DNA of 64,000 nucleotides from Macquaria australasica (GCA_005408345.1 SEMN01000206.1:687001-751000); one strand, 5' to 3'; counted from the first letter of the stretch, positions 23,871-37,459 are shown. A program made the numbers and translations. The notes: generated by a model not told the origin, from the sequence alone.

Positions 23871-26800
23871 ACGCGTCACAGGGCATTTAAGCATGTGACA
23901 ATATAGCATGTGACATACCGTTTTGACCAGAAGAAGCTCGATCAATGTTTCCATTTAGTGGTTGAATCGTAGTATTGACACAGATTTACCCAAACGCAGT
24001 ACTTTCTAGAGGTCCTGGCCTTTAAATAGAGGGGTGACCCGTCCAAATCGAGGGTTCCCGAGATATTGATGCGCGTTCAAGACAGTATTGCTCAGGTTTG
24101 CTGAAATCATTACGCAGCAGAGCACACAGTAGCAACATTATACATTTGAAAACAGTACGTTCACGTTCGAAAACATTGTAGGCTACGTTCTTTGACAAAA
24201 GTGAAAGTGAAAGTAAATGAGTTTTACCGTTTTTTATCATATAGACCTTGTAGTTTCAGAGATATACTCTTTTCATTTTGGGCATGTCATTTTCGAGCAG
24301 GGGCCTGAGCCAGAGGCCTAGTGATTAAGGGGTTAAAAGGTTTTGGTCCAAGAACTTCTCTCCTGAACTTGTTGTGATCAGCTGGGAATTTGTTGGAGTT
24401 GAAGGTAAAGAGAAGTCTTCTAGCTGAATAGTTAAAATGTGAAAAGTTTAAATCCAAATCTGGTCTACTGATGAGGAAACATCAACTCACCATCATCTAC
24501 TGTTATCCGAGTGGAAGCCGTGCTGCGTCTTCGCTTCATTCAGTGATTTCAATGGTCGTCATAGCGACGGAAGCTTTTGAAATCTGTATTTTTAAGATTA
24601 CCTTGGCTCTCTTTATTCTTTGGCTTTCTTTTCTGCCTGCCAAACACTTTCCCCCTCACACTCTTTCTTCCTCCTCCTCCTCCTCTCTCTCTCACTCAGA
24701 CACAAAAAAATGTCTTGCAATGAAACTTGAAAGCCTGCAAACATGACGGCCTTCTTTTTTCCTCAGATACACTCAATATAAAAGGGCGGTTGACACTCAT
24801 CTGAATGCAGGTTCTACACACACACACACACACAGTCACTGTATAAACCACATCTCATCTTGAAAATACATACTGTGCACACAGACAGCAGGGATGAAAC
24901 ATACCCATTCCCACTTTGTATGTATGTGTATGTTTCTACACATTACAAACACAGCAGGAAATTCTGGTTTCACCCCTTTTTGTCATTTGTTTGTGATCAG
25001 TAGCTGCTGGGTTGGGAATTATCACTTAAGATAAAAAAAAGACAACATGAAATGACACAAGCAATTCTGACCACTGTGCAGATGTGAAGTACTGTAGAGC
25101 AGCTGCAACGAAAAACAGACATCTCTCATGCAGCTGCAAAATTAATAACAAATTACAGAAAATATATAAACATATTTACAGCTAAACTCTAAAATTAGAA
25201 TTTCAGTTGCTCACAAGACTTTTCATTATGCTCAAGCTGAGTGACACCAAGATTAATACAGTATAATTTTGCTTAAAGAAAGAAGGTAGAAAAGCACCAC
25301 ACCTCCTCACAAACAGAATACACTGCGCAGTAGCTGTTCTGTTACTGTATCGTCCCATTCTATAACATGTAACACGTGTACAGTGTTGCATCCCACTCGG
25401 CACCAACAGGCTTCACTGTATTGGTAGAGCAGAAGTAAACTAATATATTGTGAAGCGACAGTGTAGTGTCTCTCAAGTTAGCGGACCATTCAGGGTGAAA
25501 GAGAAAGCCAAACTTGACAGTGAATGTTCAGCGAGCCAAAACCTGGCTCCTACATTACCCACAATGCAACTTGACCACCAACAGTTCGGTGGGAGATTCA
25601 GGTGTGTTATGCTAGTAGTGGCTAATGTAGCCTCGAGCCGCTAGCCTCAAGCAGAGATGAGGAGCGGACTACAGAGGTCCGGTAAGCTCACTTCTTTCTA
25701 ACTCCACACCTCCAGATCTTTTTCATTTTCAAACTTGTAGTCTTCAGCTACAACTGACGCTGACTCGAGTGACATCACTTGAGGCAATTTATCAGACTTC
25801 ACACAGCTCCCTCTGGAGCCACTAAAGGCTTTATACAACTTTTTTTCCACATATACAGTAGTACTCCTCAAGACCTGTAGACAGACTTTTATGTGGAAAC
25901 TCTAAAGAGAAGCTACACTGAGTGACCAGAAGAATAGACATCCCTGTACACAGCAATCCAATCCAGTCCTGAAATAAATATGATCTTTGTGAAATGTATA
26001 CACTTTAATTGCCGATTCAACATTCAGCCTGCAGTTTGTGGAGTTGCTGTATTGGGTTGTGTTTTGCTCTTCCATACATCCTGTGTGTAAACACGCTGGA
26101 CCAAATTTTAGGAGCATTTTTTAATATAATGTAATCCAATACAACAAAACTACAACAATTTTGATGCAGCTAGCTCTCACTGGCCAAATGCAGGTTTAAA
26201 ATATCAACAGATCACCAACATTACAAGCAACCAGAGAGAAACACTTCTTTTTACTCTAACATGAGTCACACTTCAGCCTTGAAGTACAAACTTTTGCTGG
26301 CCTGACAGACACGAGTGTTGGCTCTAAACCAACAATCGGTGTGTTCTCTCAGTCTATGATTGTATAAGGCTTTTTCTCCCTTTGGTTTTAAATGACAGAT
26401 CAATTGAACCATGTGTTTTCTGCGGGAAGAACAGTGTTCATTGCAGATCACAGTAAACAAGGTCCTCTTGTGGCGAGGACAGCTCTGAATATGCGTCATG
26501 AAGTGAAGAAAAGAATGGTTAAATTACAGTGTTTGCAATCTGTACATGAAATTTTGAATCCAATCCAATTTTCACTTTCATTTTTAAATTCCTGTTTTTA
26601 ATACATAAAAACATCCGTATCATTAACTATATATATCTGTATCTCTATGGCAGTGTGAAAGATCATGCGTCATATAGTACGAGGAACAGAAATCAACCAA
26701 CAAGACTTGAGGTAAAAAGGCTGTTTTTTCTTTTAAGACCAATTGATATTCTAGCAACTGTCCCCCCCATTTTTCTACCCAATAACCACTTGATTCATAT

Positions 26801-29800
26801 TCAACAACACACTTTTGTAGCTTTGATTTGTCACAAATAATTACAAAAACACATTTATTGGCATAAACATCATAAACAAATCCGCACAAATTAATCCTAA
26901 CAGATGAAGCATTAGGATTTAATTACAGGGAACACGACGCCCTGTTGCACTGAACGTCCTTGTCTTTTGAATACATTAAAACACACACACACACATAAAA
27001 TAAAATGTCCTCTCTGGACCCAGACAGACAGTTATGCAACACATCATCCCCCATATGATTATATTTGACAGATTAGTGATGTCTCATGTGTTTGAGAAGA
27101 GGAATGTGTTTTTTTGTGTGTGTGTGTGATAGTGTGTATAGTGTGTGCGCCAGTGTATTTGATAGTGTGTACAGAGTGTGTCCTTGCGTATTAGTACGTG
27201 TGTATGTAGTACAAAAACAGGTATTTGCGCTTTTTGTGGTTTCTGTATGTTTGTTTCCATGGCAACACACTGCGCATAATATAATACCTGCTTGTGCGTC
27301 ATATACTTTAGTATTCCTGCAACGTAACTTATTCTCTGATGTCACAATCCAGCTCCCCTAACTTTTATGTATTTTTCCTCAAACGTTCCTGCCCTGAAAA
27401 CTTCTGCACAGACAGGCCTTGAGAGTACAGTGATGTTATTTTCCTTTGCCCTTTGAAAACGCATAGCGCTTGAAAAACAAGCTCTGTATCATGAATAAAG
27501 CCTCGCTTAAAGACTGCAGAGAATAAAGAGAGATGGGAGGCCTGGCAGCAGTAAGAGACAGTACGTGAGTGAATGACGAGTTTGCAGCTGAAAGAAGAAA
27601 TGTGGCAAAGTGCAAGGAAGAAAGTAAATAAGCACGAGACAAAGAAACATGGAGGAGGAGAGGTGCACGGCATAGCTGGAAAATGAATTAAATAAGAATG
27701 ACTTTGATGAAACAAAAGCTTCCATTTAAACTACAAGATGCTACGTACATTTAAAAAGGAAAAGCTTCCTGAGTGTTACAAGAACAAATATTTATCAACC
27801 TCGGTGTGACGGTTTTGATTCAGAAATGATAAAAAGTGAAAGAAAAATGCAAATAAACTTTGTTACTGATGGGTTTTTTTTTATCTCTTAAAAGCCTCTG
27901 ATTTCTCTTTTGGAGACTTAAAAAAAAGTGCCTCCCAGCCAGGGGACTAATTTGCTGATGCACAGTTACAACAGTTCAATTGCATTCTAGCAGCACAGTC
28001 AGCCATATTAAACAACATGTGTATCTTGCAACAGCTGCAGCTTCATTCTCTAGTTAATAAAACGGAAGTGAACCCTAATTTGTGAATAAATAAACATCAG
28101 CTCACAAGGATTCACTATCATAAATGCACATTTCAGCTAGAAAAAAAATATATATCGAGGCCACGTTTTACTACATTAAGCGCTCGAAATACTATTGCGT
28201 GCGCACAAGATACAATTCGTTACCACGTTTTGATTCATTAGTTACCACGTTTTGGTTAATTCATGCAAACAAGATACATTTCATTACCTTACTTCTTAAA
28301 TATCAAACAAAAAAAAAAAGAACTTGAGAGAGAATAAAACTCACTTTTGCTTTTGACCTCATTGTCAGTTTTGCGGTCGTTTGCGCTGCCTGACTTTTTG
28401 TTTGCAGTTCTGACACAAATCTCTCGCATTTTTTTAAATAAAAAGTGACTTTATATTACTCAATTTTGCTGCACTGAAACAGTCAAAGACCTCTGTCTCC
28501 AAAAACAGCAGAAATGTTTGTTTGAAACTCAGATCCGTCACTTCTACTGGTTTCTTCTTAAAGCAGTAAAAATGTGCTGCCTGCCGTGTGCAGTCAGCAG
28601 TGCATCTATTCAATAGATTCATGCTTTAAGGTGGAATTGGAAACAAGGCTTTACATAACGGTCTGTGAATCTAATCCTCTGTAAAGCCGAACAGAGCAGG
28701 TCATCATTTCATTTTCCCAGAAGTTACTATGCTGATCCTCTCCGACACATTTCTGAGATGATTTTAATACACGACTATCACACGGTGTGTGTGTTAGGCA
28801 GATTGAGATGATGCCTGATGGATTAACAATCCTGCGGTGGTTGTGGATTACGGCTTGTGTGTGTGCGTGTGTGTGTGTGTGTGTGTGTGATGAGAATAAA
28901 TCTAAAACTGGTTTTCATTTAGAGCTGTGTGTGTGTTATGCAATGCCTGTCAGCTCCCATTTTGAACAGAGACAAAATCACAAATACAAAGATGAATTAT
29001 ATTTCCTTTTTGGAATATTTTCATCAATGAAATCGTCATCATTACACAACATCATGCAACACACCTAATCTGTTTATTTTCTGTGTCTCATCGTTACTTC
29101 CCTCTTTGGTAACAACAATCTGCGACTGTAACCTGTAAATTCATGTCAGTGGCCTAAAACATCATAATGTACTTTTGTTTTGGAGGCATCTTCCTGTGTT
29201 ACCTTCTTACCCAAAGTCAGACGAACTCATTGATGCCTCTCCTCAGTTCATCAATGTTTCTAGTACTTTAAAAATGGGTAGTACACAGTTTTACAGTGCA
29301 GCTGTTAACCCACAGCACATATCCAGTGCTGCGTCTACCGTCTATAGCGATGTTTTGATTGACTTACGATCAATTTCCCTACATATGGGATTCCCATGCC
29401 GTGTGCACTGTGAGTAACTCTGATCAGAGCCTGGCTGATGTGGTTTTTGGTACAACGGTGCAGTTGGAGGCCTCAGGTTTACCCAAACTGCAATAATAAA
29501 AACCAGTTTGCTGATAAGAAAATGCTCCATATCTTGTTGTATACAAAGAAACTCAGTCACTAATCTTGGCAACAAATAAGGCTGAACTTCCTTCAGCTGC
29601 ATCCATCCAACTATCCAGTGATTCATAAGAAAGTCAGAGAAAATAATCACAATTTTAAGCAGAAATTCTGTCTCAGATTTACTGTGCAACTCCTGACCCC
29701 CGAGGTGAAAACCTCAGCTTTACAGCAGCAGCTACTGAGAGGCCTTTCTTCTTCACTAACGAGTAAAACCTCTATTGACGCATGTACAACACCTTGTGGG

Positions 29801-29857
29801 GTGGAACATTTCATACATTCATAAAAAAGGTTACTGCTGCACCGTCAAGGTTTTAAG
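23871..29857. other. Unassigned sequence with short CA arrays
   Basis: Short CA or GT arrays at 24817-24833, 26982-26995, 27115-27128 and 28857. The 25440-25830 stretch has repeat-like wording but no definable ends. No exon recognised. Confidence 0.45.
28857..28889. repeat. (GT)n microsatellite
   Basis: About 15 units with one GC interruption. Confidence 0.9.
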
Positions 29858-29950
29858 CAGGGCTGCAACTGAGGATTAGTTCTTTGTCAACTAAACTGTT
29901 TCACTTTCATGAATCAATTCATCATTTAGGCAATAAAAGAGCAACAAATG
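29858..29950. mobile_element. Fragment of an AGTTGCAGCCCTA-family MITE
   Basis: CAGGGCTGCAACTGAGGATTAG at 29858 matches the outer end of the family at 41.5 kb in inverse orientation, then GTCAACTAAACTGTTTCAC and GAATCAATTCATCATTTAGG follow. Only one end is convincing. Confidence 0.45.
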
Positions 29951-30383
29951 ACAGTCGCCTGTTCGAAAACAGTCAAAAAAACCCAGAGGCATCCAGTTTA
30001 AGAGTTAAGAATAGACGTGGAAATCATTCAAATCACTTTGTTCAGTTCATCTCAAAGATTCGTAATGAGATTCAAATGCACTTCAGAGTGTACATTAGTA
30101 AGTGAACGCATCATCGTTTAATGGCACTTTAGTAAGTGAATGTATTCAGAGTACACCTGTAATTAGGAAAGCATATTAGCTTTGCTGTGACCAGCAAATT
30201 TTTGGTATTTTTTACTTTATTAATGAATGATTCATTCACTGTCAAAAGTACAAATTAATGTTCTGTCCAGTCACTAATTTATTAAGTAAGTAGCCCCTTC
30301 CAGCACTGCTCGGTGTACAACTATATGACATGTAGAGTTGAAAAAGTCCTCAGGCACAGACACGGAAGTACAGAACAGGTGCA

Positions 30384-30408
30384 GTGTGTGTGTGTGTGTG
30401 TGTGTGTC
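30384..30408. repeat. (GT)n microsatellite
   Basis: About 12 units. Confidence 0.9.
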
Positions 30409-30699
30409 ACAGTGTGTGGCACACTGACCCAAATAGGAGCAGCATTTGAGTCTCAGCCATGTCTTACGAGGCACCGCTCGCTGGCACCCCATGCAGCTCG
30501 ACTTACTGCGAAAATCACCACGCTGCCCATAATCATCCTAAAATACTTTTTGGCTGCACGCTCTGCAAATATCACGGGGAAATTCCCGCCATGACAACAA
30601 CACAGCGACAGGACGGGAGATAGACAAACACCACAAAGTAAGACAAGGTCATTACAAACTCGTTATGAGCAGCAGAGATAAACCATAAGCTGATATTTT

Positions 30700-31560
30700 A
30701 GGAATATTGCAGTGATTTTCCGTGAGCGTAAAGACGCAAATAATGCGCATTAATCCGCAGCCTGCAGCGCGCTGGATCAACATCATGAAACAGTGAAACG
30801 GTGAGTGCGCGGAGAGCTCGAGCAGCAGCATTTTAAAACCTGAACCCGCAGGGATCACTGTTAATGAAGTGCTTTACAGCATAGCAACTGTCAATCATTT
30901 TGATGAACAAAGCCTCAGCCTCCTGTTGCCATAGAGAATTCACGGCGTGAACAGGCAGCCTGTACCTTTTTATCCCTGAATAAAGACTCAGTGTTGGTAT
31001 TAGATTTGAGTATCAGATCATTAATTCATGCAATATAACGTTGGAGGTCTATTAAGTGCATTTTAATGCATCCTTACCTCGAACAAAGGTGGAGTGCCCT
31101 TGTCTGGAAGTGTGCATCCCAGTAATTCAGCCAGGAACTTTGCCATATAGAGGTGAGAAGTGTGCTCCTGAAATACTCCTGAAATGTGCGGGGAGAAAAG
31201 AAGAGCTGGGATCAACAGGAGAGTCCTCTTTCCGTCAGCCTCGTCAACTTCTTTGTGGCGTTCAAGGACCCTGCGCGCATCCCTCCTTTTCTTCTCCTCC
31301 AGCTGGCCGAACAAACCCCGGAGAGGAGGCAGAGATGAGGTGCAAAATACCGGTCAAACGAGCGCAGGGCAGCCGCTGGATGTGGAGCTTACAGCCTTTT
31401 AGCTCTCGCCTCTGAAATCCCCTCTCGGTGAATGGTCTCACCATCAGCAGCGGTGTGGACACATGCAGAGGGGGCGTGGACGGTCCAACGAGCTGTCAGG
31501 TGGTTTTCATCGACGCCCCCCCTCCCCCCCTTTCATGGATGAAACGGAAGGTAAACCTGC
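30700..31560 (-). promoter_or_regulatory. CpG-rich block, possible promoter
   Basis: CpG is frequent at 30720-30860 (GCGCGCTGG, GTGCGCGGAGAGCTCG) and again at 31200-31560 (CCTGCGCGCATCC, CCGGTCAAACGAGCGCAGGG, GGGGCGTGGACGG), against a CpG-poor background. Apart from tmem175 and the transposon relics around 32-33 kb, it is the densest such block in the window. The minus direction is inferred only from the candidate exon. Confidence 0.4.
31078..31314 (-). CDS. Candidate 5' exon of an unidentified minus-strand gene
   Basis: On the minus strand an open frame runs about 79 codons from 31314 and ends in a consensus donor: TTCGAG then GTAAGG at 31077-31072. The only ATG in frame is at 31146-31144, giving 23 codons that start MAKFLAELLGCTLP, rich in codons normal for fish exons. 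Its Kozak context is weak at -3 and good at +4. The exon sits in a CpG-rich block whose CpGs extend to the right, where a minus-strand promoter would be. I do not recognise the peptide and found no downstream exon, so this may be chance. Confidence 0.25.
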
Positions 31561-31831
31561 ACCTGGAATCACTTTAGCTTGATTAAACCTCAAATTCATT
31601 AAATCTTTTGAGAGACCGAGCCGTGTATTTTTAGACTAAACATCTTAACGTTTGACCACAAAATATCCCAGTATAATTATGTTTAAAATGAATAATAATT
31701 TTATTTCCTGGCTGTCTGAGGAAAGCTTTGACACTAACGTTATATTAAGACCACTAGTAGGAAAACTGTACTGCCTTCAAAGGAATAATGCAATTTACAG
31801 AAATAGGTGGTGCTTGGTGATGTAGGGACTT

Positions 31832-32680
31832 AGGCTGAATTCACACCAAATCAGGCCTTGCACGAAAACGCCAGTCCTCCCATTCATTTGAATGTGGGAA
31901 ATGTGTTCAGGCTGCGACGGTGGGGACCGCAGGGGATGGCGGGAAAAAAATAACGTAACAGCCCTGCGGCGAAAAGTTGAAACAGATTTGACTTTTGGAG
32001 AAATGCAACCCCGACGTCACGCTGCGGTAGCCAATCACGTAAGCCGGCTGTTTACCGATCGCCGCCATGATGACCTTTCCAGAGCTGTTCAACCCCGCCA
32101 CGATGGAGTACGAAGACGTTAATCACCGTGCAGTCGCTTGGGATTAGGCCTGTCACGATAATTATGTCATCGACTTATCGTACGATATATGGACATGACC
32201 TCGATCAGTTTTGCTGACCTCGATATTTGGGTTTAGGCCGAATGAGAGAGGAGAGCCCATTAACGTGAATGAGCCGCTTTTGTTTTGGTTTATGTGGTTT
32301 TATTTATTCAGGATATTTTAATATTTTCACATTTCAATTCCAATGTGTGAATATTCTTAATAACTAAAAGTTCTTCGAAGCTCGTTGAAAGGGTGTACTT
32401 GCATTATTATATTATCATTTTATCAGTGGCATAAAATGGTCTTAACAAGACAATAATATCGTTTATCGCAGTTATTTCAGGGCCAATATATCGTCCAGCT
32501 AAAGCAGTTATCGTGACAGGCCTAGTTGGGATTTCTGGTTAGTTTTTCTACTTGTGCTACAATCAGCATGGCCGTGTAGTGACGCTCCCGCACCGCCGCA
32601 CAACCCCGTGCTAAACACCGCAACGCCGGTAGCTGGAAAAAGTGCAACTCATGCTGTGTCTTCTTCCACACTTACACTTA
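31832..32680. mobile_element. Older repeat hosting the hAT MITE
   Basis: Sequence from GGCTGAATTCACACCAAATC (about 31832) to about 32680, interrupted by the 380-bp MITE at 32145-32524, has the CpG-containing texture of a fish DNA-transposon relic. It is distinct from the AT-rich flanks. I recognise the opening as repeat-like but cannot define both termini or a superfamily. An alternative is that part of it is genuine CpG-rich genomic sequence. Confidence 0.4.
32145..32524. mobile_element. hAT-type MITE with perfect 17-bp terminal inverted repeats
   Basis: The element begins TAGGCCTGTCACGATAA and ends with the exact reverse complement. The flanks CTTGGGAT (32137-32144) and GTTGGGAT (32525-32532) match at 7 of 8 bases, the 8-bp target duplication expected of the hAT superfamily. 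The 380-bp interior is AT-rich with no transposase. It has inserted into older repeat-like sequence that continues on both sides. Confidence 0.85.
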
Positions 32681-32697
32681 ATATTTTGAGTGCTTAA

Positions 32698-33200
32698 GTG
32701 CGTTCACACTGACAAGTATGGCAAAATGCAGTGTACTATGAGTACCCGGATGATGTACTCATAACGGTCAGAAAGTTGAGTGTGGAACGCTGCGCACTTC
32801 TCACCCTCAACGGTCGCCATCTTGGCTACGTAGCGGAAGGGGAGGGACCACCAGCGTAGGAAAATGGCGGCCGCGGTTGTGATTGTTATGGCTAAAAGTA
32901 AAAGTACGTCCATTTTTATTAATTTTTAATCAAACTGAATTGAAGTCAAGTGAGCAAACGAGCTGGCAGATATTTTGGCGATAACGCTCCGCCCGGCTGC
33001 AATCTGCCATTAAAAAGAAGAAGAAGAAGAAGTGGCCAAAGGCTGCGATCGTCATTTCCGGTAAGCGCACAACAGCAGTATTCAATTTGAGACAATACTA
33101 CCCTGTCAAAATGAACGCCCTACACAAGTCAGTACATAGTGTACACAGTATACTGCATATAAGTGTACTAACAGAAGTATCCAAATTGAGACACAGCATC
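32698..33200. mobile_element. Probable fish DNA-transposon relic
   Basis: Starts about GTGCGTTCACACTGACAAGT and ends near GTGTACTAACAGAAGTATCC, with a middle run of (GAA)n after AATCTGCCATTAAAAAG. A similar AATCTGCCA...GAAGAAG stretch is seen near 3486. The opening is a motif I associate with abundant fish MITEs. Termini and duplication were not resolved. Confidence 0.4.
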
Positions 33201-36179
33201 AGTCACTGTCAGTAGTTGTCCAAGCTTCTTTTTGTTCTCTGTTGGCCTCCTGTGTCGTTTTTTTATGTCTTTCATCAATAAGCATCTTATTATGTAAAAT
33301 AACATCACAGCCTCACTTAGCTGCAGTTTCTCATTGAGATTAATGTAAAATAAACTGTGAATAAAGTCTGTCCAGCATGAACAATGAGCAAATTAAAGTG
33401 TCACCAGAGATTTGGGGGCTGAGATGTATTTATTGAATATTCATGGGCTCACAGGACACCTGGCTGGATTCAGAAGGCAACAGGAGGATCAGGAGGTGTT
33501 GCTGTGAGCACTAGTGGGTTTTTAATATTCTCTTTCCATGTTTGCATCTTATTAGATTGTTATTTTTCACAAGCTGACTATTATCATGTGAGGCAGTGAT
33601 GCATATATTTGTCTCCTGTTGTTAAATTATGGTTGTTTCCCTAATATTCATCAAAAACTCATGATTCATTTACAGCTTTTGTTTTTGTCCCCGGGGTCAG
33701 GACGCCGGGGTGGGGGGGTTTGGATGGGGTTCATGAAATGCAAATAAAACATCCTTTTTGGAATTACCATTTACAGCCTCTATGATTTGTGCAATAATTA
33801 ATCTAAAAGCCTGTAAATCATTTGGTTCATCTTTGACACATTTTCACATTCAGGCATTCAGCAGCAGGTTGGGAGCACTGCGGTACTCAAGTTGTGATTC
33901 CTGATGAGACCTTTAGTGCTGTACAATATATTCATGAACGAGACTGGAAGCTGCAACAAAAAGCACCTGCTGACAATTTGTTAGGCTCATTACTTGTTGT
34001 TCTTTCTCAGGGTCACGCTAACTTTAAATGTATTGCTCCATATAATATTATTGCCTTTTTATGCTCATTATTTGCAGCTAAAGTGCTTTTTGCACCAAAC
34101 AAAGTAATAAACTGTCTCAACTGTCATTTCAAACAATTTTGAACAATGTTCAAGATTTCTTATTTTATTTTATGTTTTGCCATCTTTCTGTTATTGGACT
34201 ATTTACACTTAATTAACAGGAAGGCGTATGTGGAAAGAACAGGGTGACATACAAACAGGGTCCATGGTCAATTAAATTAAATCACAACAAGTTATCGTAT
34301 TCACTGTTTTATTTCTTCTGTCTTCTGCTTCTGCAGACCTGCCAACACTCCTGATTTTCCTGTGTTTCTCCCGTATGTACAGGCCGTCTCCGTGCGACCT
34401 CCCTCCTTTTGTTGTTTCTCCCAGGAATCTCCCGTAATTTGGCCTTCAAATTTTATTATGCATAGTCGTCATACACAGATCCATACCTTTTACGTTTGTC
34501 TGACGTCACCCAAGCTGCCAGATCGTCTATGAAACACAATCCACACACTACATACAATTTTAACCCATCTGTCACTGCAACCCACAACCCACAACCCACA
34601 ACCCGATTCAAGGGGCGTGTGGGTGAGGGATTTTATCCTGAAAGTGTGCTTTTCGTGCCCTGTGTAGAGTCTTTAAATGTTTCTAGTAAGGAATTAGGAA
34701 ATCCTACTAATCCTTACTAATTTTCAAAAACATTAGCTGTAAAGCATCTAAATTTTCAGACTCTCTCAAACTCAAATTTGCACAGACTGTGTTTCCTGAA
34801 ATACAGTAAGTGTCCTCCAGTCCTGAATTATTGCATGTATCTGCTTTTAACCTAAAGGCATCATATACTATAACTCTTTTATGTACAACTGGTCTTGGAC
34901 CACACTTTCCGTATTATGAAACATTTCTTCAGCTACAGGGTACTTGATGTGTACTAGAGTGGTGCACAATGTGTCTACAGTCCACTTGTATTTCTCGTAA
35001 TGATCCTTTTTAGGTGTAATGAGGTCCTGTTCTCATTGTACCTTCCTTGTATGTCTGTCACTGTCTCACTTGTCAAAATCACTGCACCCGTGTCCCCGAG
35101 ACAAATTGCAGGACAATTAGTGCAACCAGTTTTTCCCAATTAAATTGACTGTGATTAAGATTTTTGTCTCACTTCATGCACGCTTTCTCTACACGCCCCT
35201 GCAGCGTGTTAGTATTTCCGTCTCCATAACCCTGCAGTAATTGGCGGACCTGTAATGGCCTCCATCTATCACGTCTATCTAAAGGGAATCTCCTCCGCTA
35301 ATTTAAAGTACTGTGGACACTGAGCCAAATCACTCCAACAGACCTTTCAACGTAGATTACTACCCACTCAGCACATACATACTGTACACATGCAGGGAGG
35401 TAGGTTCACTCTATCCTACTTTAATTCGTGCAACATAAACCTTTTCAGTCCTGGAGAAGGAACAGACTTTTACTGAGGGGCTGAAGAGTCAGGATCTTTC
35501 TACAAAAAGAACAGACAAACCTGAAGTGCTCAGGTCATTTCAGTTCATCCATTGAGGAAAATCAAGAGTTCATCAGTCTCTTTTTAAAAAGCAAGGAACC
35601 ATCCTTGTATAGGGCAGAAAATGGTGAAGATTACTGATTAATGTCATCTGGTAAAATAATATCTAAACAACTGAAACACGGCAATATTTATAGAGGTGCT
35701 GCGTACTTAAACATGGTTTTTGAGCTGTAAACTAAATGATATGACTGTGCTGTGATGAAACACATCAATGCTGGTGTTAATATTGACATTTCTTACCAAA
35801 TGTATAAAAATCAGCATTTCATGGATTGAAAATGGCTCAACACGCCATCTACTGTTTTAAATCAGCCCTGAACTTGCGAGGCCAACGCTGAAATAGAGGT
35901 TGGGACCTGCAGCTCTAAAGTGTTACCCAAACCCTTAAATATTTGTTGACTTGACCCCTCCTGCTCACCCCGACCTCGTCCCTAAGCAGACTTTGGCGCT
36001 CTTTACAGGTCGCCGCCTAACAATAAACGGAAATATGGGTCGTAATAAGCTGCTGCACAGACGACCTATACGGCCGTATTTTTAGTCTCTAACTTGCATT
36101 ACTTTCCCTCACACTGTCGCACATGGACAGACTGAAGAAACAGTGAAGTTAGTTTGATCACACCTTGGTTATTGTCAAA
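33201..36179. other. Unassigned sequence, possibly holding conserved non-coding DNA
   Basis: The stretch 33380-33870 has little simple repeat and several TAAT-rich segments (TGCAATAATTAATCTAAAAG). No exon or known repeat recognised. ACAACCCACAACCCACAACC is a small tandem at 34580-34601. Confidence 0.4.
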
Positions 36180-36365
36180 TTGATTTGACTCAAGTCAGTT
36201 TTATCTTGCTCGCTTTCATCCTTGTAAGAGGTGTACAGCTACAAGCTCTTTGTCTTGCTCATGAAACATCAGCATGAATGGGTATGTAGCTGTTGTGGGT
36301 ATCAAACCTGCAACTCCTCAGTTCAGCATTAGTCTTTCAAACCATTAGAGCACCATGTAGGTTTG
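36180..36365 (-). mobile_element. Diverged tRNA-derived SINE
   Basis: On the minus strand: ATGGTGCTCTAATGGTTTG (A-box-like), then GAGTTGCAGGTTTGATACCC (B-box-like), then a unit with ATGAGCAAGACAAAGAGCTT, reminiscent of the GAGCAAGACACT block after the tRNA head in several fish SINEs. Old and weakly preserved; a pseudo-tRNA cannot be excluded. Confidence 0.4.
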
Positions 36366-37459
36366 GCATGTTTGCATTAGTGTGACACACAAATGACTTT
36401 GATGTGACTGCCGGCTGGTCCACCTGCTGCCCTGATTGAACCACATTATAGAACACAAACACACACGTACAAACCTCCCACACCCCCAAAACCTAATTAG
36501 TCAATTTTGAGATGAATAAACCGTATTCATCATCTCACCTCTAACACAAAAACGCCAAACTGACAGCGTGCACTTCCCATGCAACAAAAAACAAAACAAA
36601 ACATAATTAATGAAGCAATCAGCCTGCACTAGCCGAGCCTCTCACTGACACCCCGCTGCTGCACGAGATTTTAATAATGCTGTTTAATGACATGCTCCAT
36701 GTTGGCTGGCAAACGCAGCTCCATATGTTGTTACAGCTGTGGGGAGCAGGGAATCTACATGATCTACACAGCTTCAGAGCACGGCCCCCTGCTGGGATAG
36801 AGGACTTTAAGTGTGTGTATGTGTTATTGGATGGAAATACACTTGACTTGGCCCTCCAGAGAATTCTCTTTGACGTTTTTTTCCTCCTTTTACTTGCTCG
36901 TGTATGCTTCTGTGCTGAAGTAAAAAAAAAAGAGTAAATGTGCTTAAGACATGTTTTGAGTTCACTTCAAAGCAAGTGTTTCTCCAGCACATACAGTGAG
37001 ATCATTCTAGGGTCGATTTTCAAAACTTCAAGTAGTAAAGAGTCTTTCTTTTCTTTTATCCATCTTTGGTGCTCTCACACTCAGACCAGATGTTCAATCC
37101 ATGTTTAGAGTCAGAGGAGAACATAGACCAGGCTGCAGCCATTTTTAAACCTTAATGTAGCAAATTTGATAAAAACCTGCAACAATACCTGTGTGATTGA
37201 TGAAAATCATATTTCAGTTTATTAATCAACATGAAAGACTATTTTGATATGTAAAAGACATCACTTCTTGCAAAGCAGATGATAAGACTCATACGTACAT
37301 TAGCTAACATGCTTAATGTTACATACTAAATACTTAAGCATTCAGCCACAATAAAAGCAGAACTGATCTGATGTACGGCAGGAACTAAACCTGATGTCGA
37401 CAGGTTAGTGAACATCAGGCTTGGTGCATGGTGTTACAGTAAAAGTAATTTCTGTGTGT

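Noticed and set aside
31056..31415. 119-codon plus-strand frame in the CpG-rich block
   Set aside because: Overlaps the candidate minus-strand exon; no good splice donor or family match found on the plus strand.
36290..36365. Possible tRNA gene on the minus strand
   Set aside because: A- and B-box-like parts are present but acceptor and anticodon stems do not pair; better explained as an old SINE head.
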